Assembly (NCBI GenBank): GCA_050249955.1 | Contig: JBFWPN010000010.1 | Span: 124,001 to 188,000 of the forward strand | Origin: CAVVIG01 sp050249955 | GTDB taxonomy: Bacteria; Acidobacteriota; Vicinamibacteria; Vicinamibacterales; CAVVIG01 | Direction: 5' to 3' | Length of the DNA stretch: 64,000 bases | Notes under the pieces: model-generated | The model's database searches: none | Told to the model about the DNA's origin: nothing | Seen by the model: only the letters and a program-made list of their open reading frames with translations | In this document: in pieces, positions 38,501-47,553 of the stretch | Numbering within the stretch: the stretch's first letter is position 1 | Layout: each line of letters starts with the position of its first letter | Position numbers and translations under genes: made by a program

Positions 38501-38801
38501 GGCGCTCGAGGCAGCCCTGGGCCGCACGGTGGAGCAGGGCCGCCTGTACTACGCCACGACGGACGGTGGCTTCACGTCGGTGGCCGTGGCGCTCGATGAA
38601 CGGTCGCGCCGCGCCGGCATCGAGGTGCTCGAGATCATCGACCGCGCTGTCGAGACCGGCTTCCTCGCGCCCGCTCCCGCCGAGGGGGCCTGCACGTGGT
38701 GCGACTTCCGGCCGGTGTGCGGGTCGTCGATCGAGAAGCGGGTGCGCTGGAAGGCGCAGGAACCGCTTGCCGACCTCCAGGCGCTGCGGGGGCGGAAATG
38801 A
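35526..38801 (+). CDS. addB: AddB/RexB-like ATP-dependent exonuclease subunit
   Basis: 1091 residues from ATG 35526, preceded by GGAG. The N-terminal half is a helicase-like domain with a degenerate Walker A region (VGATRGAADDF). The C-terminal half is a PD-(D/E)xK nuclease: D in GSIDLVEEH (about 948) and DHKTG (about 965), with QPVLYSMALEAALG after it. Four Fe-S cysteines are placed: C795 in ASCPYQ and C1056, C1059 and C1065 in CTWCDFRPVC, the arrangement known from AddB. With the overlapping helicase gene it should form a RecBCD-type enzyme that processes double-strand breaks and degrades linear foreign DNA. The gene overlaps the next by four bases. Confidence 0.85.
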   Translation: MRVVLSSSAAVRLEAASRFVLDLPPSTEILVVGATRGAADDFVRMLARRRPATFGIYRLSLTQLAARLAAPRLAAGRLTPATTLGIEAVAARAVHDAANAAALEYFGPVATSPGFPRALARTLEELALADVPASRLDGVGAGARDLAGLLDRFDRQFSTVCSVDRAAFLRTAAEGAAAGDSAYGHCRLVLLDTPVTNAAELGLVRALVQRAPSALATIPAGDAPTVRAFATLARVTPVEPADGGLDRVRRHLFAAGATPAGGPLDEVELFSAPGEGREAVEIARRILREAREGTPFDRMAIALRTPQQYAGLLEHALERAGIPSYFERGSRRPHPAGRAFLALLACRQENLSARRFAEYLSLGQVPRVDGRTGSADGPGRSALPDDVIPASQDEVFGALAGRADEQAQAAPDVDPEVAGPADRAFRAPWKWERILAESRVINTAARWEARLTGLMRECDLQRAELERTEPESGRLAHLARKVEDLQALAGFALPIIRVLAAWPEASTWSDWLERFEALAPSVLARPERVLRVLADLRPMGAVGPVSLDEAARVLAVRLGTMESEPQARRYGRVFVASPAHMRGRTFDVVFVPALAERMFPQRPREDPLLLDAARVALDAALVTQGDRADMEKQQLRLAVGAATRRLYVSFPTVEIGEGRPRVPSLYALEVWRAMTGRVPSADELQQAAARASRATLAWPAPDDSTEAIDALEHDLATLRRLVEAPDSAARGRAQYMLQLNDCLQRSVRERYARPRKAWSKFDGLVQATERTRPILAPSRLGARVYSLSALQRYASCPYQFLLGAIYRLRPAEDLEPLQRMDPLTRGSLFHAVQTAFYRRLREEGRLPVTSAGLAHALDVLDQCMAEEAAHQRRELAPAIERVWQDEIGAIRRDLRLWVHKISEDQDGWVPAKFEWAFGLKGSAVDVGRDPDSRPDPVLLDNRFLLHGSIDLVEEHATRGTLRVTDHKTGRARVKEGFVVDGGKALQPVLYSMALEAALGRTVEQGRLYYATTDGGFTSVAVALDERSRRAGIEVLEIIDRAVETGFLAPAPAEGACTWCDFRPVCGSSIEKRVRWKAQEPLADLQALRGRK

Positions 38802-41800
38802 CGCCCGAGCAGCCACTCCTCGATCAGGCCGACCGCGACCTCATTCGCCACGACCTCGACCACACCATTGTCGTGGAGGCGGCTGCCGGCACCGGCAAGA
38901 CGACCGAACTGGTGCAGCGGATCCTCGCGGTGCTCTCGACGGGGCGCGCCCGCATCGAGCAGGTGGTGGCTGTCACCTTCACGGAGAAGGCGGCAGGCGA
39001 GCTGAAGCTGCGCATCAGGAAGGAACTCGAGAGCCTGCGCCAGCGGACCACCGATCCGGCAATGCTCACCCACCTGACCGACGCCATCCAGCGCCTCGAG
39101 GAGGCGCACGTCAGCACGATTCACGGCTTCTGTGCCGACCTGCTGCGCGAGCGTCCGGTGGAAGCCTGCATCGACCCGGTGTTCGACGTGCTGACCGAAC
39201 CGCGCGCCGACCGTCTCTTCTCAGAGGCGTTCCAGGGCTGGCTGCATCGGCAGCTCGAGTCGCCTCCCGAGGGCCTGCGCCGTGCACTCCGGCGGAGCGT
39301 GTGGTCGCGCGACCCGCGCGGCAATGACGACGGTCCGGTGGATCGCATCAGGTATGCCGCCCGCGAACTGGCCGAATGGCGTGACTTCACGGGTGAGTGG
39401 CAGCGCGACCCGTTCGATCGGGATGCGGAACTCGACGCACTGGTCGGCCGCCTGCACGTCCTGGCAGACCTCACGGCGAGCCCCGCCTCGACCCGCGACC
39501 CGCTGTTCATCGACACCGTCGCCGCTCGCGAACTGAGCCGCGACATCCGCATGGCGGAACAGTTCGATGCCGCCGACCGCGATGGCTGGGAGGCACGGCT
39601 GATCGACCTCGCGGGCAACCGCGACTTCCGGCGCGTCCGCAAGGGCCGCGATCGGATGTTCAGCTCCTCGGTCGCCCGCGACGAGGTCTGGGAGACGTAC
39701 GAGGCACTCTGCCACGGACTCGATGCGTTCCAGCGTGCCGCCGATGCCGACCTGGCTGCGCTGCTGCACGTCGAACTCCGCGAGGTGGTGGATCGCTACC
39801 AGCAGCTCAAGCAACGGGCCGGCGCGCTGGACTTCGTCGACCTGCTGCTGCGGGCGCGCGACCTGCTCGTCACTCACCGGTCGGTGCGCGAGTCATTCCA
39901 GGCACGCTTTGCGTGCCTGTTCGTGGACGAGTTCCAGGACACCGATCCCCTGCAGGCGGAGATCCTCCTGCTGCTCGCCTCCGACAATCCGGACGAGGCC
40001 GACTGGCGGCGCATCAACCCGCTCCCCGGCAAGCTCTTCATCGTCGGCGACCCGAAGCAGGCCATCTACCGGTTCCGTCGCGCCGACGTCGAGACCTACC
40101 GTGAGGTATGCGACCTGCTGGAGCAGCGGGGGGCCAGGCGTGCCTTCCTGCGTACGAGCTTCCGTTCCACGCCGGCCATCCAGCGGATGGTCAATGCCAG
40201 CTTCGAGCGCGTGATGACAGGCGACCGGCAGACGCTGCAGGCGCAGTATGTCGGGCTGTCGCCGCATCGCGATGAGCCGTCGACGCAGCCCTCGGTCGTG
40301 GCCCTTCCGGTGCCCGAGCCGTACGGCAAGCGCAGCGTGGCTGGCTACGCCATCGACCGTTCGCTTCCCGACGGGGTGGGGGCCTTCGTCTCCTGGCTGC
40401 TGAACGACAGCGGCTGGACCATCACCGAGAAGACGACGAGGGATGAACTGCCGATGGCGGTGCCGATCCAGGCTCGCCACATCTGCATCCTGTTCCGCCG
40501 CTTCCTCCACTTCGGCCAGGACGTGACGCGTCCGTACGTCGACGCGCTGGAGGCCCGGGGTGTGCCACACCTGCTCGTGGGGGGCAAGTCGTTCCATGGC
40601 CGCGAGGAGGTCGAGACGCTGCGCGCCGCGCTCGCCGCCGTCGAGTGGCCCGACGATGAACTGTCGGTGTTCGCCACGCTGCGCGGGGCGCTCTTCGCCA
40701 TCGACGACGAGACGCTGCTGGAGTACCGGCATCTCCAGAAGGGGCTTCATCCGTTCCGGCCGCTCGGGGATCCGTCCCCGGACCTGCAGCCGGTCGTCGA
40801 CGCCCTGGCGCTGCTCAAGCGGCTGCACCTGCGGCGGAACTACCGCCCCGTGGCCGACACGGTGACCGACCTGCTCGAGGCCACGCGCGCGCACGTGGCG
40901 TTCGTGCTCAGGCCGGCCGGTGAGCAGGCCCTGGCCAACGTGCTGCATATCGCCGAACTGGCGCGGCAGTATGAGATGAACGGCGGCATGTCGTTCCGCG
41001 GGTTCGTCGACGACCTGCGCGACCAAGCCGATGGTGGACAGGCAGCCGAAGCCCCGATCCTCGAGGAGGGGAGCGAGGGCGTCCGGTTGATGACCGCCCA
41101 CAAGGCGAAGGGGCTCGAGTTCCCGGTCGTCATCCTGGCCGACATGACGGCGAAGCTCCGGAACGAGAAAGCCGATCGGCTCATCGACAAGGCGCGCAAC
41201 GCCTGCTACCTGCGCCTGGCCCGCTGGACCCCGACTGAACTGGCTGCCAACGAACCGCTGGAAGTGGCCCGTGACGAAGCCGAGGGTGTGCGCGTGGCGT
41301 ATGTGGCCGCGACGCGAGCCCGCGACCTGCTCGTGGTGCCGGTGGTCGGCGATGTCGAGTTCGACGGCGGCTGGGTGAGCCCGCTGAATGCCGCGCTCTA
41401 TCCTCCCATGGCGACACGCCGGTCACCGGACGTGGCGAGCTATCACCCGCCCTTCAGGAAGGACTCCGTCTTCCGACGTCCTGACGATGAGCCCTTCAAC
41501 GCGGCGACGGTCCAGCCGGGCGTCCACCATCTCGGCGAGGAGGACGCAGGCTACGACGTGCTGTGGTGGGACCCGCACGCGCTGACCCTGGGCCTGGAGT
41601 CCTCACACGGCCTTCGCCGCGAGACGCTGATTGTGAAGGACGTGCCGGCCTCGGTGGTCGACGAAGGGCTGCGCGACTACCAGCGCTGGGAGTCCGTTCG
41701 TGACGAGGCGCTCGCGCGCGGGAGTGCACCCACACTCCTGGTGCGGACTGTCACGGAGTGGTCGGTGGACGCCGCCTCGGCGCCCGCGCTGACGGGCGAG

Positions 41801-42382
41801 GTCCGGCACGAGAGGCCCCAGCAGCCGCCGGCCGGGTCACCGGTGCAGGCTGGACTCTTCGACGAGCCCGCACCGCCGCGCCCGCAGCAGGGTCCCATGC
41901 GCGACGTGGCCGTCGTGGACCTGCGGGAGCCGCACGGCGTCGGTGGAGCCCGCTTCGGCGAACTGGTGCATGCCGTGCTGGCCACGGTGCCACTCGCCGG
42001 TGAGCGTTCCGACGTCGAGGGCTCGGCAGACGTGCATGCGCGGGTGCTCGGGGCACCGGCCCAGGAACGGGACGCGGCGGTGGAGACCGTGCTGCGTGTC
42101 ACCCGCCACGATCTGCTGCAGCGCGCGCGCGCCGCCGCGGAACGCGGGGAGGCCAGGCGTGAGTGCCCGGTGACCGCAGTCCTTCCCGACGGTCCCATCC
42201 TGGAGGGCGTCGTCGACCTGGCGTTCCGCGAATCGGGCCGCTGGGTGGTCGTCGACTTCAAGACCGACCGCGAGATTTCGCAGGAGGGGCTCGATCGCTA
42301 TTCGCGCCAGGTGGCGCTGTATGCGGAGGCGATTGCCGCCGCGACCGGGGAGCCGGCGGAGGCCTGCCTGGTGCGGGTCTGA
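38798..42382 (+). CDS. addA: AddA-like UvrD/Rep helicase-nuclease
   Basis: 1194 residues, ATG in an ATGA overlap with the AddB-like stop. The Walker A motif AAAGTGKTT is near residues 29-37; FTEKAAGELK, FVDEFQDTDP (Walker B), GDPKQAIYRFRRAD and TAHKAKGLEFPVV (motif V) are the other UvrD-type motifs. The C-terminal PD-(D/E)xK nuclease domain shows EGVVDLAF and VVDFKTDRE (D near 1153). Together with the AddB partner it forms a heterodimeric helicase-nuclease, usually Chi-regulated, acting on DNA ends in the cytoplasm. Length and layout fit the AddA family. It converges on the small coiled-coil gene with 36 bases between. Confidence 0.9.
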   Translation: MTPEQPLLDQADRDLIRHDLDHTIVVEAAAGTGKTTELVQRILAVLSTGRARIEQVVAVTFTEKAAGELKLRIRKELESLRQRTTDPAMLTHLTDAIQRLEEAHVSTIHGFCADLLRERPVEACIDPVFDVLTEPRADRLFSEAFQGWLHRQLESPPEGLRRALRRSVWSRDPRGNDDGPVDRIRYAARELAEWRDFTGEWQRDPFDRDAELDALVGRLHVLADLTASPASTRDPLFIDTVAARELSRDIRMAEQFDAADRDGWEARLIDLAGNRDFRRVRKGRDRMFSSSVARDEVWETYEALCHGLDAFQRAADADLAALLHVELREVVDRYQQLKQRAGALDFVDLLLRARDLLVTHRSVRESFQARFACLFVDEFQDTDPLQAEILLLLASDNPDEADWRRINPLPGKLFIVGDPKQAIYRFRRADVETYREVCDLLEQRGARRAFLRTSFRSTPAIQRMVNASFERVMTGDRQTLQAQYVGLSPHRDEPSTQPSVVALPVPEPYGKRSVAGYAIDRSLPDGVGAFVSWLLNDSGWTITEKTTRDELPMAVPIQARHICILFRRFLHFGQDVTRPYVDALEARGVPHLLVGGKSFHGREEVETLRAALAAVEWPDDELSVFATLRGALFAIDDETLLEYRHLQKGLHPFRPLGDPSPDLQPVVDALALLKRLHLRRNYRPVADTVTDLLEATRAHVAFVLRPAGEQALANVLHIAELARQYEMNGGMSFRGFVDDLRDQADGGQAAEAPILEEGSEGVRLMTAHKAKGLEFPVVILADMTAKLRNEKADRLIDKARNACYLRLARWTPTELAANEPLEVARDEAEGVRVAYVAATRARDLLVVPVVGDVEFDGGWVSPLNAALYPPMATRRSPDVASYHPPFRKDSVFRRPDDEPFNAATVQPGVHHLGEEDAGYDVLWWDPHALTLGLESSHGLRRETLIVKDVPASVVDEGLRDYQRWESVRDEALARGSAPTLLVRTVTEWSVDAASAPALTGEVRHERPQQPPAGSPVQAGLFDEPAPPRPQQGPMRDVAVVDLREPHGVGGARFGELVHAVLATVPLAGERSDVEGSADVHARVLGAPAQERDAAVETVLRVTRHDLLQRARAAAERGEARRECPVTAVLPDGPILEGVVDLAFRESGRWVVVDFKTDREISQEGLDRYSRQVALYAEAIAAATGEPAEACLVRV

Positions 42383-42418
42383 GATGGGCCGGGCCGCGAG
42401 CCCGCACGCGCAATCGCG

Positions 42419-42661
42419 CTACTGGCGGCGCAACCGTCGGGGCCGCTCGGCCGCAACCGCGCGCGTCGCCAGAGACGACCCGGCGCGGTCCGGGTCTGGC
42501 GGCGCGCTGCGAAACTCGCGGACCTCGCCGCGGCCGGCCTCGGCGCGGGAGACCTGCCCGCGCATGAGATGGGTGTTCCGCTCCAGCTGCTCGTGGATCT
42601 GTGCCACGCGCTCGGAGAGCTTCCTGACCCGTTCGAGCTGTTCCTCCAGGCGCTTGTCCAT
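42419..42661 (-). CDS. Small coiled-coil hypothetical protein
   Basis: 80 residues. The first 35 form a near-continuous heptad-patterned helix (MDKRLEEQLERVRKLSERVA, then QIHEQLERNTHLMRGQ) followed by a basic, disordered tail rich in Arg and Ala. An AGAGG ribosome-binding site lies seven bases before the ATG. It is not a recognised family. It lies between the convergent AddA-like gene and the M16 peptidase gene that is read in the same direction; whether it belongs with the latter is unclear (68-base gap). Confidence 0.5.
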   Translation of the reverse strand: MDKRLEEQLERVRKLSERVAQIHEQLERNTHLMRGQVSRAEAGRGEVREFRSAPPDPDRAGSSLATRAVAAERPRRLRRQ

Positions 42662-42729
42662 CCGAGCCCTCTGCTCCGGGTTGTGCCAACACCGTGCCAG
42701 CTCACGACCGGCAAGGCGGTGGCCACCGG

Positions 42730-45570
42730 TCAGCGGCTCGTGGGTTCGGGCAGCAGGGTCACCACCGTGTAGCGGTCGAGCGGGAAGTACTTGCGGAACG
42801 TGTCCTGCACGAGCTCCGGCGTGACGGCATCGATCCGCTGGCTGCGGGTCACGATGTCGGCCGGGTTACCGCCGAGGAGATGCACGGTCTGCAGCCGGCG
42901 GAGCCAGTAGTTGTTCTGCTTCAGCGCCGTCTCGTAGTCGCGCCGGGCCCCTTCCCGGGCCTTGGCCACGAGGTCGGCCGGCGGACCCTCGGCCTGCATC
43001 CGCGCGACCTCCTTCAGGACGCGGTCCGTCATGGCCCCGATGTTCTCGGGGGCCGCGCCGAACTGCACGGCGACGTAGCCGTCGCCACGCTGTGGCGGCG
43101 CCTGGGCGAGCCCGACGTTCACGGTATAGGTCTGGCCGAGGTCCTCGCGCAGCGCATCGCGCATCACCGTCTCGAACACGGTCGTCGCGGCGATGATGCG
43201 CTCCTGTTCGACCGGATCGAATGACGGGTCGGCAAAGAAGCTGATGAGTGTTTGCGCCCGCGGCTCGCGCCCTTTCTGCACCTCGGCTGTCTGGATGCCG
43301 GCGGGGAAGCGCACACCCGTGTCCTTGAACTCCGCCGTCCTGCGACCGGTGGACGGCAGGCCCCCGACCCACCGGGTCAGCAGCGGCAGCACCTCGTCGG
43401 TCTTGAAGGCGCCCACCATGAAGAACGTGAAGTCTGCCGCGTTGGCGAAGCGCGCCCGGTAGAACTGCAGCATCTTCGCGCGGTCGAGCGTGGCAATCTG
43501 CTCGCTCGTGAGTGGTTCCGAGGTGTAGTGGCCGGAGGTGTTGATGGCCTCAACCTTCTCGCTGAAGGCCTGGCCGGGGCTACGGCCGCGGTTCGCGACC
43601 GCGGCGTCGAGCTGCCGGCGCATCAGCGCCAGCGAATCGGGGTCGTCGCCGGGGGCGGTCACGTTGAGGTAGAGCAGTTGCAGGGCGGTTTCGAGGTCGG
43701 CCGGAGCCGCGGAACCCGACACGCCATGCGTCTGTGACGAGATGAACGCCGACGCCGATGCGCGACGGCCGGCCAGCATCTTGTCGAGGTCGAGCGCCTT
43801 GATGCCGCCGAGCCCCGAGAGGCCGGTGTAGTTCGTCGCGAAGCTTGCCTGCAGGTAGTCTTCGCGCGGGGCGACGGCGGCACCGCCCGGCGCATACATC
43901 GTGAAGAGGATCTGGTCGTTCTTGAAGTCGGTCGGCTTCAGCCAGAGTTCCACGCCGTTCGACAGGGTGACGACCGTGACACCGATGTCGGCCAGTTCCC
44001 GTCGGGACAGGACCGTGGCCGGCTGCGGTGCCCGCTCGACCAGGGCACGGTTCGAGGTGGTATCGGCCCAGGGGGTGACCGCCGCCCGGTCCGCTGAGGC
44101 GAGGGCGGTGCGGATGTCCGCCTCCTGCGGTACGCGGACCGACTCCTTCTCCGGCATGACCGCGAGCACCACCTCGCCCTCGCCGCCCAGCCGCTGCTTC
44201 GCCAGTGCGCTGACGTCGGCCAGGGTGATGCCGGGCAGCTCCTGCTGCACCAGCCGCCACTCGTACTCGATACCCGGGCTGGGTTCGTCCTGCAGGAAGT
44301 AGCTCACGTACTCCTGCGCGTACGACGCGCTCTCGTTCTTGTCACGCTCGTTGTAGGCCCGCTCGTAGAACGATCGTAGCCAGAGCTTCGCCCGCTCGAG
44401 CTCCGAGGCGGTGAACCCGTGCTCCTGCACGCGGCGCGACTCGATCTGGATGGCGGTCAGGCCCTCCGCGATGCCGCCGTCGACCACGCGCGCATTCAGG
44501 CCGAACGTATCCACCGTCGGCGTCAGCGAGCCGCCGCCACCGCCGGCACCCAGGAACTTCGCGTCGGGCCGCCGGGCCAGCTCGGTGAACCGATCGTTCA
44601 GCATGCGCGAGAACAGGCTCGCGACGATGCTGCGGCGGTAGTCCGAGACCCGGTCGTGCCCCTCAGCGGGACGCTTGTGCAGGATCTGCACGGACGAAGA
44701 CGTGATCTCGGGATCGCTGACGATGCTGACGAGGTCCTCGGCGTGGAGCGGGACCCTGGCATCGGGCAGCGGCGCCTCCGGTGCCCGCGCCTTCAACGGC
44801 CCGAATGCCGTGCGGATGGCCGCCTCGATCTCGGCCGGATTGATGTCGCCCACGACCACGAGCGCGATGCGCTCGGGGCGGTACCAGGTGTCGTAGAAAT
44901 CGCGGAGCCGCTGGACCGGGGCATTGCGGAGAATGTCAGGCTTGCCGATCGGCATCCGCTCCGCATAGCGCGACTGGTAGTACAGCACCGGCGTCTGCTT
45001 GTCGCGGACCCGTGTGGACGCCCCGAGGCGACCGCGCCACTCCTCGATCAGGACGCCGCGTTCCTTGTTGACCTCCTCCGGCGTGAGCGACAGGCCGCCG
45101 GCGAAGTCGGCCATGGCCTCGATGCCACGCGTGACCACCTCGGATGAGTCGGCCGGGAGATCGAGCATGTACACCGTCTCGTCGAAGCTGGTGTACGCGT
45201 TGACGTGGGGGCCGAGCCTCGCCCCGCGCGACTCGAAGAAGGAGACCAGCTCGCCGGGCTTGAAGTGCGTGCTCCCGTTGAACGCCATGTGCTCGATGAG
45301 GTGCGCGAGCCCCTGCTGGTCGTCCGCCTCGAACAGCGACCCGGCCTTCACCGCGAGCCGGAACGCGACCCGGCTGGCCGGGCGGCTGTTCTGGCGGATG
45401 AAGTAGGTGAAGCCGTTCGGCAGCGTGCCGCGGCGGACCGCGGCGTCGAACGGCACCCGGTCCTGCAGGCCGATCGGTGCGGCCGCCGGGGCCACCTGCG
45501 CGGCGGCGGGGGAGAGTCCGAGGATGCCTGCGGCGACGAAGGCCAGGGCGGAACGGGAAATAGCCGTCAT
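42730..45570 (-). CDS. Secreted M16 zinc peptidase (pitrilysin-like, two-domain)
   Basis: 946 residues with a signal peptide (about 1-25). The inverted zinc motif HLIEH is at about residues 89-93 and the third ligand Glu follows in the EEVNKERGVLIEEW region. A second M16 C-terminal pair (from about 500) lacks the zinc motif, as expected for the structural half of pitrilysins. The enzyme should clear periplasmic peptides up to several kilodaltons. A TATAAT -10 lies so close to the ATG that the message would be nearly leaderless. Confidence 0.92.
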   Translation of the reverse strand: MTAISRSALAFVAAGILGLSPAAAQVAPAAAPIGLQDRVPFDAAVRRGTLPNGFTYFIRQNSRPASRVAFRLAVKAGSLFEADDQQGLAHLIEHMAFNGSTHFKPGELVSFFESRGARLGPHVNAYTSFDETVYMLDLPADSSEVVTRGIEAMADFAGGLSLTPEEVNKERGVLIEEWRGRLGASTRVRDKQTPVLYYQSRYAERMPIGKPDILRNAPVQRLRDFYDTWYRPERIALVVVGDINPAEIEAAIRTAFGPLKARAPEAPLPDARVPLHAEDLVSIVSDPEITSSSVQILHKRPAEGHDRVSDYRRSIVASLFSRMLNDRFTELARRPDAKFLGAGGGGGSLTPTVDTFGLNARVVDGGIAEGLTAIQIESRRVQEHGFTASELERAKLWLRSFYERAYNERDKNESASYAQEYVSYFLQDEPSPGIEYEWRLVQQELPGITLADVSALAKQRLGGEGEVVLAVMPEKESVRVPQEADIRTALASADRAAVTPWADTTSNRALVERAPQPATVLSRRELADIGVTVVTLSNGVELWLKPTDFKNDQILFTMYAPGGAAVAPREDYLQASFATNYTGLSGLGGIKALDLDKMLAGRRASASAFISSQTHGVSGSAAPADLETALQLLYLNVTAPGDDPDSLALMRRQLDAAVANRGRSPGQAFSEKVEAINTSGHYTSEPLTSEQIATLDRAKMLQFYRARFANAADFTFFMVGAFKTDEVLPLLTRWVGGLPSTGRRTAEFKDTGVRFPAGIQTAEVQKGREPRAQTLISFFADPSFDPVEQERIIAATTVFETVMRDALREDLGQTYTVNVGLAQAPPQRGDGYVAVQFGAAPENIGAMTDRVLKEVARMQAEGPPADLVAKAREGARRDYETALKQNNYWLRRLQTVHLLGGNPADIVTRSQRIDAVTPELVQDTFRKYFPLDRYTVVTLLPEPTSR

Positions 45571-45578
45571 TGGGTCGG

Positions 45579-45607
45579 ATTATACGCGCCAGCGACAGGC
45601 GTGTCGG
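45579..45607 (-). promoter_or_regulatory. Putative promoter CCGACA-N17-TATAAT for the M16 peptidase
   Basis: On the minus strand CCGACA (45607-45602) is separated by 17 bases from TATAAT (45584-45579). Only eight bases lie between the -10 and the ATG, so the predicted start of transcription is at or within two bases of the start codon. No Shine-Dalgarno precedes the ATG. Confidence 0.55.
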
Positions 45608-46351
45608 TCAGCGGCGGCGCAGGGTGATGTTCACCGGGGCCGTTTCGCCACGCCGGACCTCCACCTCGGTCGTGAACGGCTCGTACCCCTCACGCTCCAC
45701 CTCGATCACGTGGCGACCTTCGGCCACCTGCACGATCAGCCGCTCGTCACCGTCGGGACCGTCCCATCGCTCACCGTCGATCAGCACCACGGCGCCGGCC
45801 GGACGCACCCGGATCGACAGCGAGGCATAGCGAGACTCGCGCACACCCACGCCGGGCTGACGGCGCTGCGGCGGCTCGACCGGTCCGCGCGGCCCGCGCA
45901 TGGGCGGCCGCCCGTAGAGCTCATCCTCGGCGTCGGCCTGGTACCGGTCACGATCGCGGTCGCGCTCCAACGGTTCGGGCTTCGGCTCCGGTGGTGCGCC
46001 AGGGCCGAGCTTCTCGAGCGTGCCCTCCAGGGTGCGGGTGGCGTTCGGGCTCAGGTAGAGCCGCTGTGTGAGCGAGCGGTACCCCTCGAGGTAGACGGTG
46101 ATCTCGTGCTCGCCCGGCGGCACGTGCAGGCGCTGCATGCGCCCGTCGAAGTCGTCCACCTTCCCGGCGAAGTAGCCGTCCACATACACCGATGCGTCAC
46201 TGGGCTTCACCGCAATCCGGAGGTGGCTCTCCGGCTGGAGATAGCGGTAGGCGCCGTAAGGCGGATAGCCCCACTGCGCACGGGCGGGCGCCGGCACCGC
46301 AAGCGTCAGGAACGGCAACACGAGGGCGATGAAATGGAATCTGTTCCGCAC
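45608..46351 (-). CDS. Secreted PEGA-domain protein
   Basis: 247 residues from a GTG at 46351 that has GAGGAG eight bases upstream; an ATG-less longer frame is rejected. A signal peptide (residues 1-28, ending ARAQ) is followed by two PEGA-like repeats: PSDASVYVDGYFAGKVDDFD and, near the C-terminus, PAGAVVLIDGERWDGPDG, each ending in a (V/I)xVxxxGY strand. A low-complexity charged linker (about 130-165, RDRDRDRY) separates them. PEGA modules occur in surface proteins and are thought to bind or anchor. Downstream of it is the M16 gene on the same strand, after a 37-base gap. Confidence 0.82.
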   Translation of the reverse strand: MRNRFHFIALVLPFLTLAVPAPARAQWGYPPYGAYRYLQPESHLRIAVKPSDASVYVDGYFAGKVDDFDGRMQRLHVPPGEHEITVYLEGYRSLTQRLYLSPNATRTLEGTLEKLGPGAPPEPKPEPLERDRDRDRYQADAEDELYGRPPMRGPRGPVEPPQRRQPGVGVRESRYASLSIRVRPAGAVVLIDGERWDGPDGDERLIVQVAEGRHVIEVEREGYEPFTTEVEVRRGETAPVNITLRRR

Positions 46352-46554
46352 GGCAGTTACTCCTCGGTCAGGCGTGGATGCTGCCCTCGGCCGCAACGAG
46401 TGTGCCAGTCGAGCTTGCGCCTTTCGCACGCAAATGCCACAGCCGTCACCACTTCGTGTCACCGCACGGCCACAGCCGTGTCGCGGGCCGAGGACGGCGG
46501 CCACGTGGAACTGCGTTTGCTCGACCGCACCCGATGCCAGCGACCCGGCACCTC

Positions 46555-47553
46555 ATGACGACGGACCACACGGACCAGATGCCTCGACCATCCCGTGTCT
46601 CGGTCGTGATTCCGTGCCGGAACCAGGCCCACTTCCTCGCGGCCGCGCTGGCCAGCGTGCACGCGCAACACTGGCCCGATCTCGACCTCATCGTCGTCGA
46701 CGACGGATCGACCGACGGGACGTGTGCCATCGCACGGCAGTCTGGTGCCCTGGTGCTCAGGCAGCCGCATGCCGGGGTCAGCGCGGCCCGCAACCGCGGG
46801 TTGGCTGCGGCGACCGGCACCTACCTGGTGTTCCTGGACGCTGATGACGAACTCGAGTCCGGGGCGATCGCGTCGGGGGTGGCGTCGTTGACCGAGCACC
46901 CGGATGCGGCAATGGTCGCCAGGCGATGTCAGCTCATCGACGGGGTCGGCCGCCCGCTGCCGACGCACTTCGACCCGCCCCGTGAAACCGATCTCTACGG
47001 CGAGTGGCTCGAGCGGAACCTGGTCTGGACCCCGGGCGCCGCCCTGTTCCGCCGGGAGCACCTGTTGCGGGTCCGGGGCTTCCCGGCCGATGTGGGCCCC
47101 GCAGCCGACTACGCGGTCTACCTGCAGTTCGCCCGTCTGGGACAGGTGATCGTCGACGCGTCGGTGGCGGTTCGCTACCGGCAGCACGGGTCGAACATGT
47201 CGCGCGATCCCGAGCGCATGCTGCGCGCCACGCTCGCGGTGCTTGCCCGCGAATCGCGTGGCGCCCCCGAGGTTCGGCGTGAGGCGTTCGACAGGGGACG
47301 GCGTTCCTGGTGCACCTTCTACGGCGAGCAGATCATCCAGCAACTGCGGATGGACGTCCGCGCGGGCACCGCAGGCCGCGCGCAACTGCGTGCGGTGTGG
47401 CTGCTCTGGCGCGAGTGCCGGCACCTGATGTTCACGCACCTCGCCCGGAAGCTCCGGCGCGTCGCCGCGGGCCATCCGCGCGCCGATGTGGAGGCCGGGC
47501 GGTTCGTGCCTGCCGAGGCACCGCGTGGGCCATCACCGGTCCCTCGTGCGTGA
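46555..47553 (+). CDS. GT2 family glycosyltransferase (first of three)
   Basis: 332 residues from ATG 46555; ATG 46579 is also possible. GT-A motifs: VSVVIPCRNQAHFLAAAL, VVDDGSTDGT and FLDADDE (the DxD-type metal-binding motif), plus a C-terminal charged helix. The family transfers sugars from nucleotide donors to growing glycans at the membrane. Its stop overlaps the next gene by one base (TGATG), so the three GT2 genes are a coupled unit converging on a Wzm/Wzt-type exporter. Confidence 0.88.
   Translation: MTTDHTDQMPRPSRVSVVIPCRNQAHFLAAALASVHAQHWPDLDLIVVDDGSTDGTCAIARQSGALVLRQPHAGVSAARNRGLAAATGTYLVFLDADDELESGAIASGVASLTEHPDAAMVARRCQLIDGVGRPLPTHFDPPRETDLYGEWLERNLVWTPGAALFRREHLLRVRGFPADVGPAADYAVYLQFARLGQVIVDASVAVRYRQHGSNMSRDPERMLRATLAVLARESRGAPEVRREAFDRGRRSWCTFYGEQIIQQLRMDVRAGTAGRAQLRAVWLLWRECRHLMFTHLARKLRRVAAGHPRADVEAGRFVPAEAPRGPSPVPRA

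Noticed and set aside
35601..38816. A 1071-codon open frame on the minus strand opposite the AddB-like gene
   Set aside because: No recognisable domain, low-complexity composition, and the sense strand carries the nuclease motifs and Fe-S cysteines.
46436..46479. 11-base direct repeat GCCACAGCCGT in the divergent gap before the first GT2 gene
   Set aside because: Two copies 33 bases apart with no further symmetry and G+C-rich composition; not distinguishable from chance.
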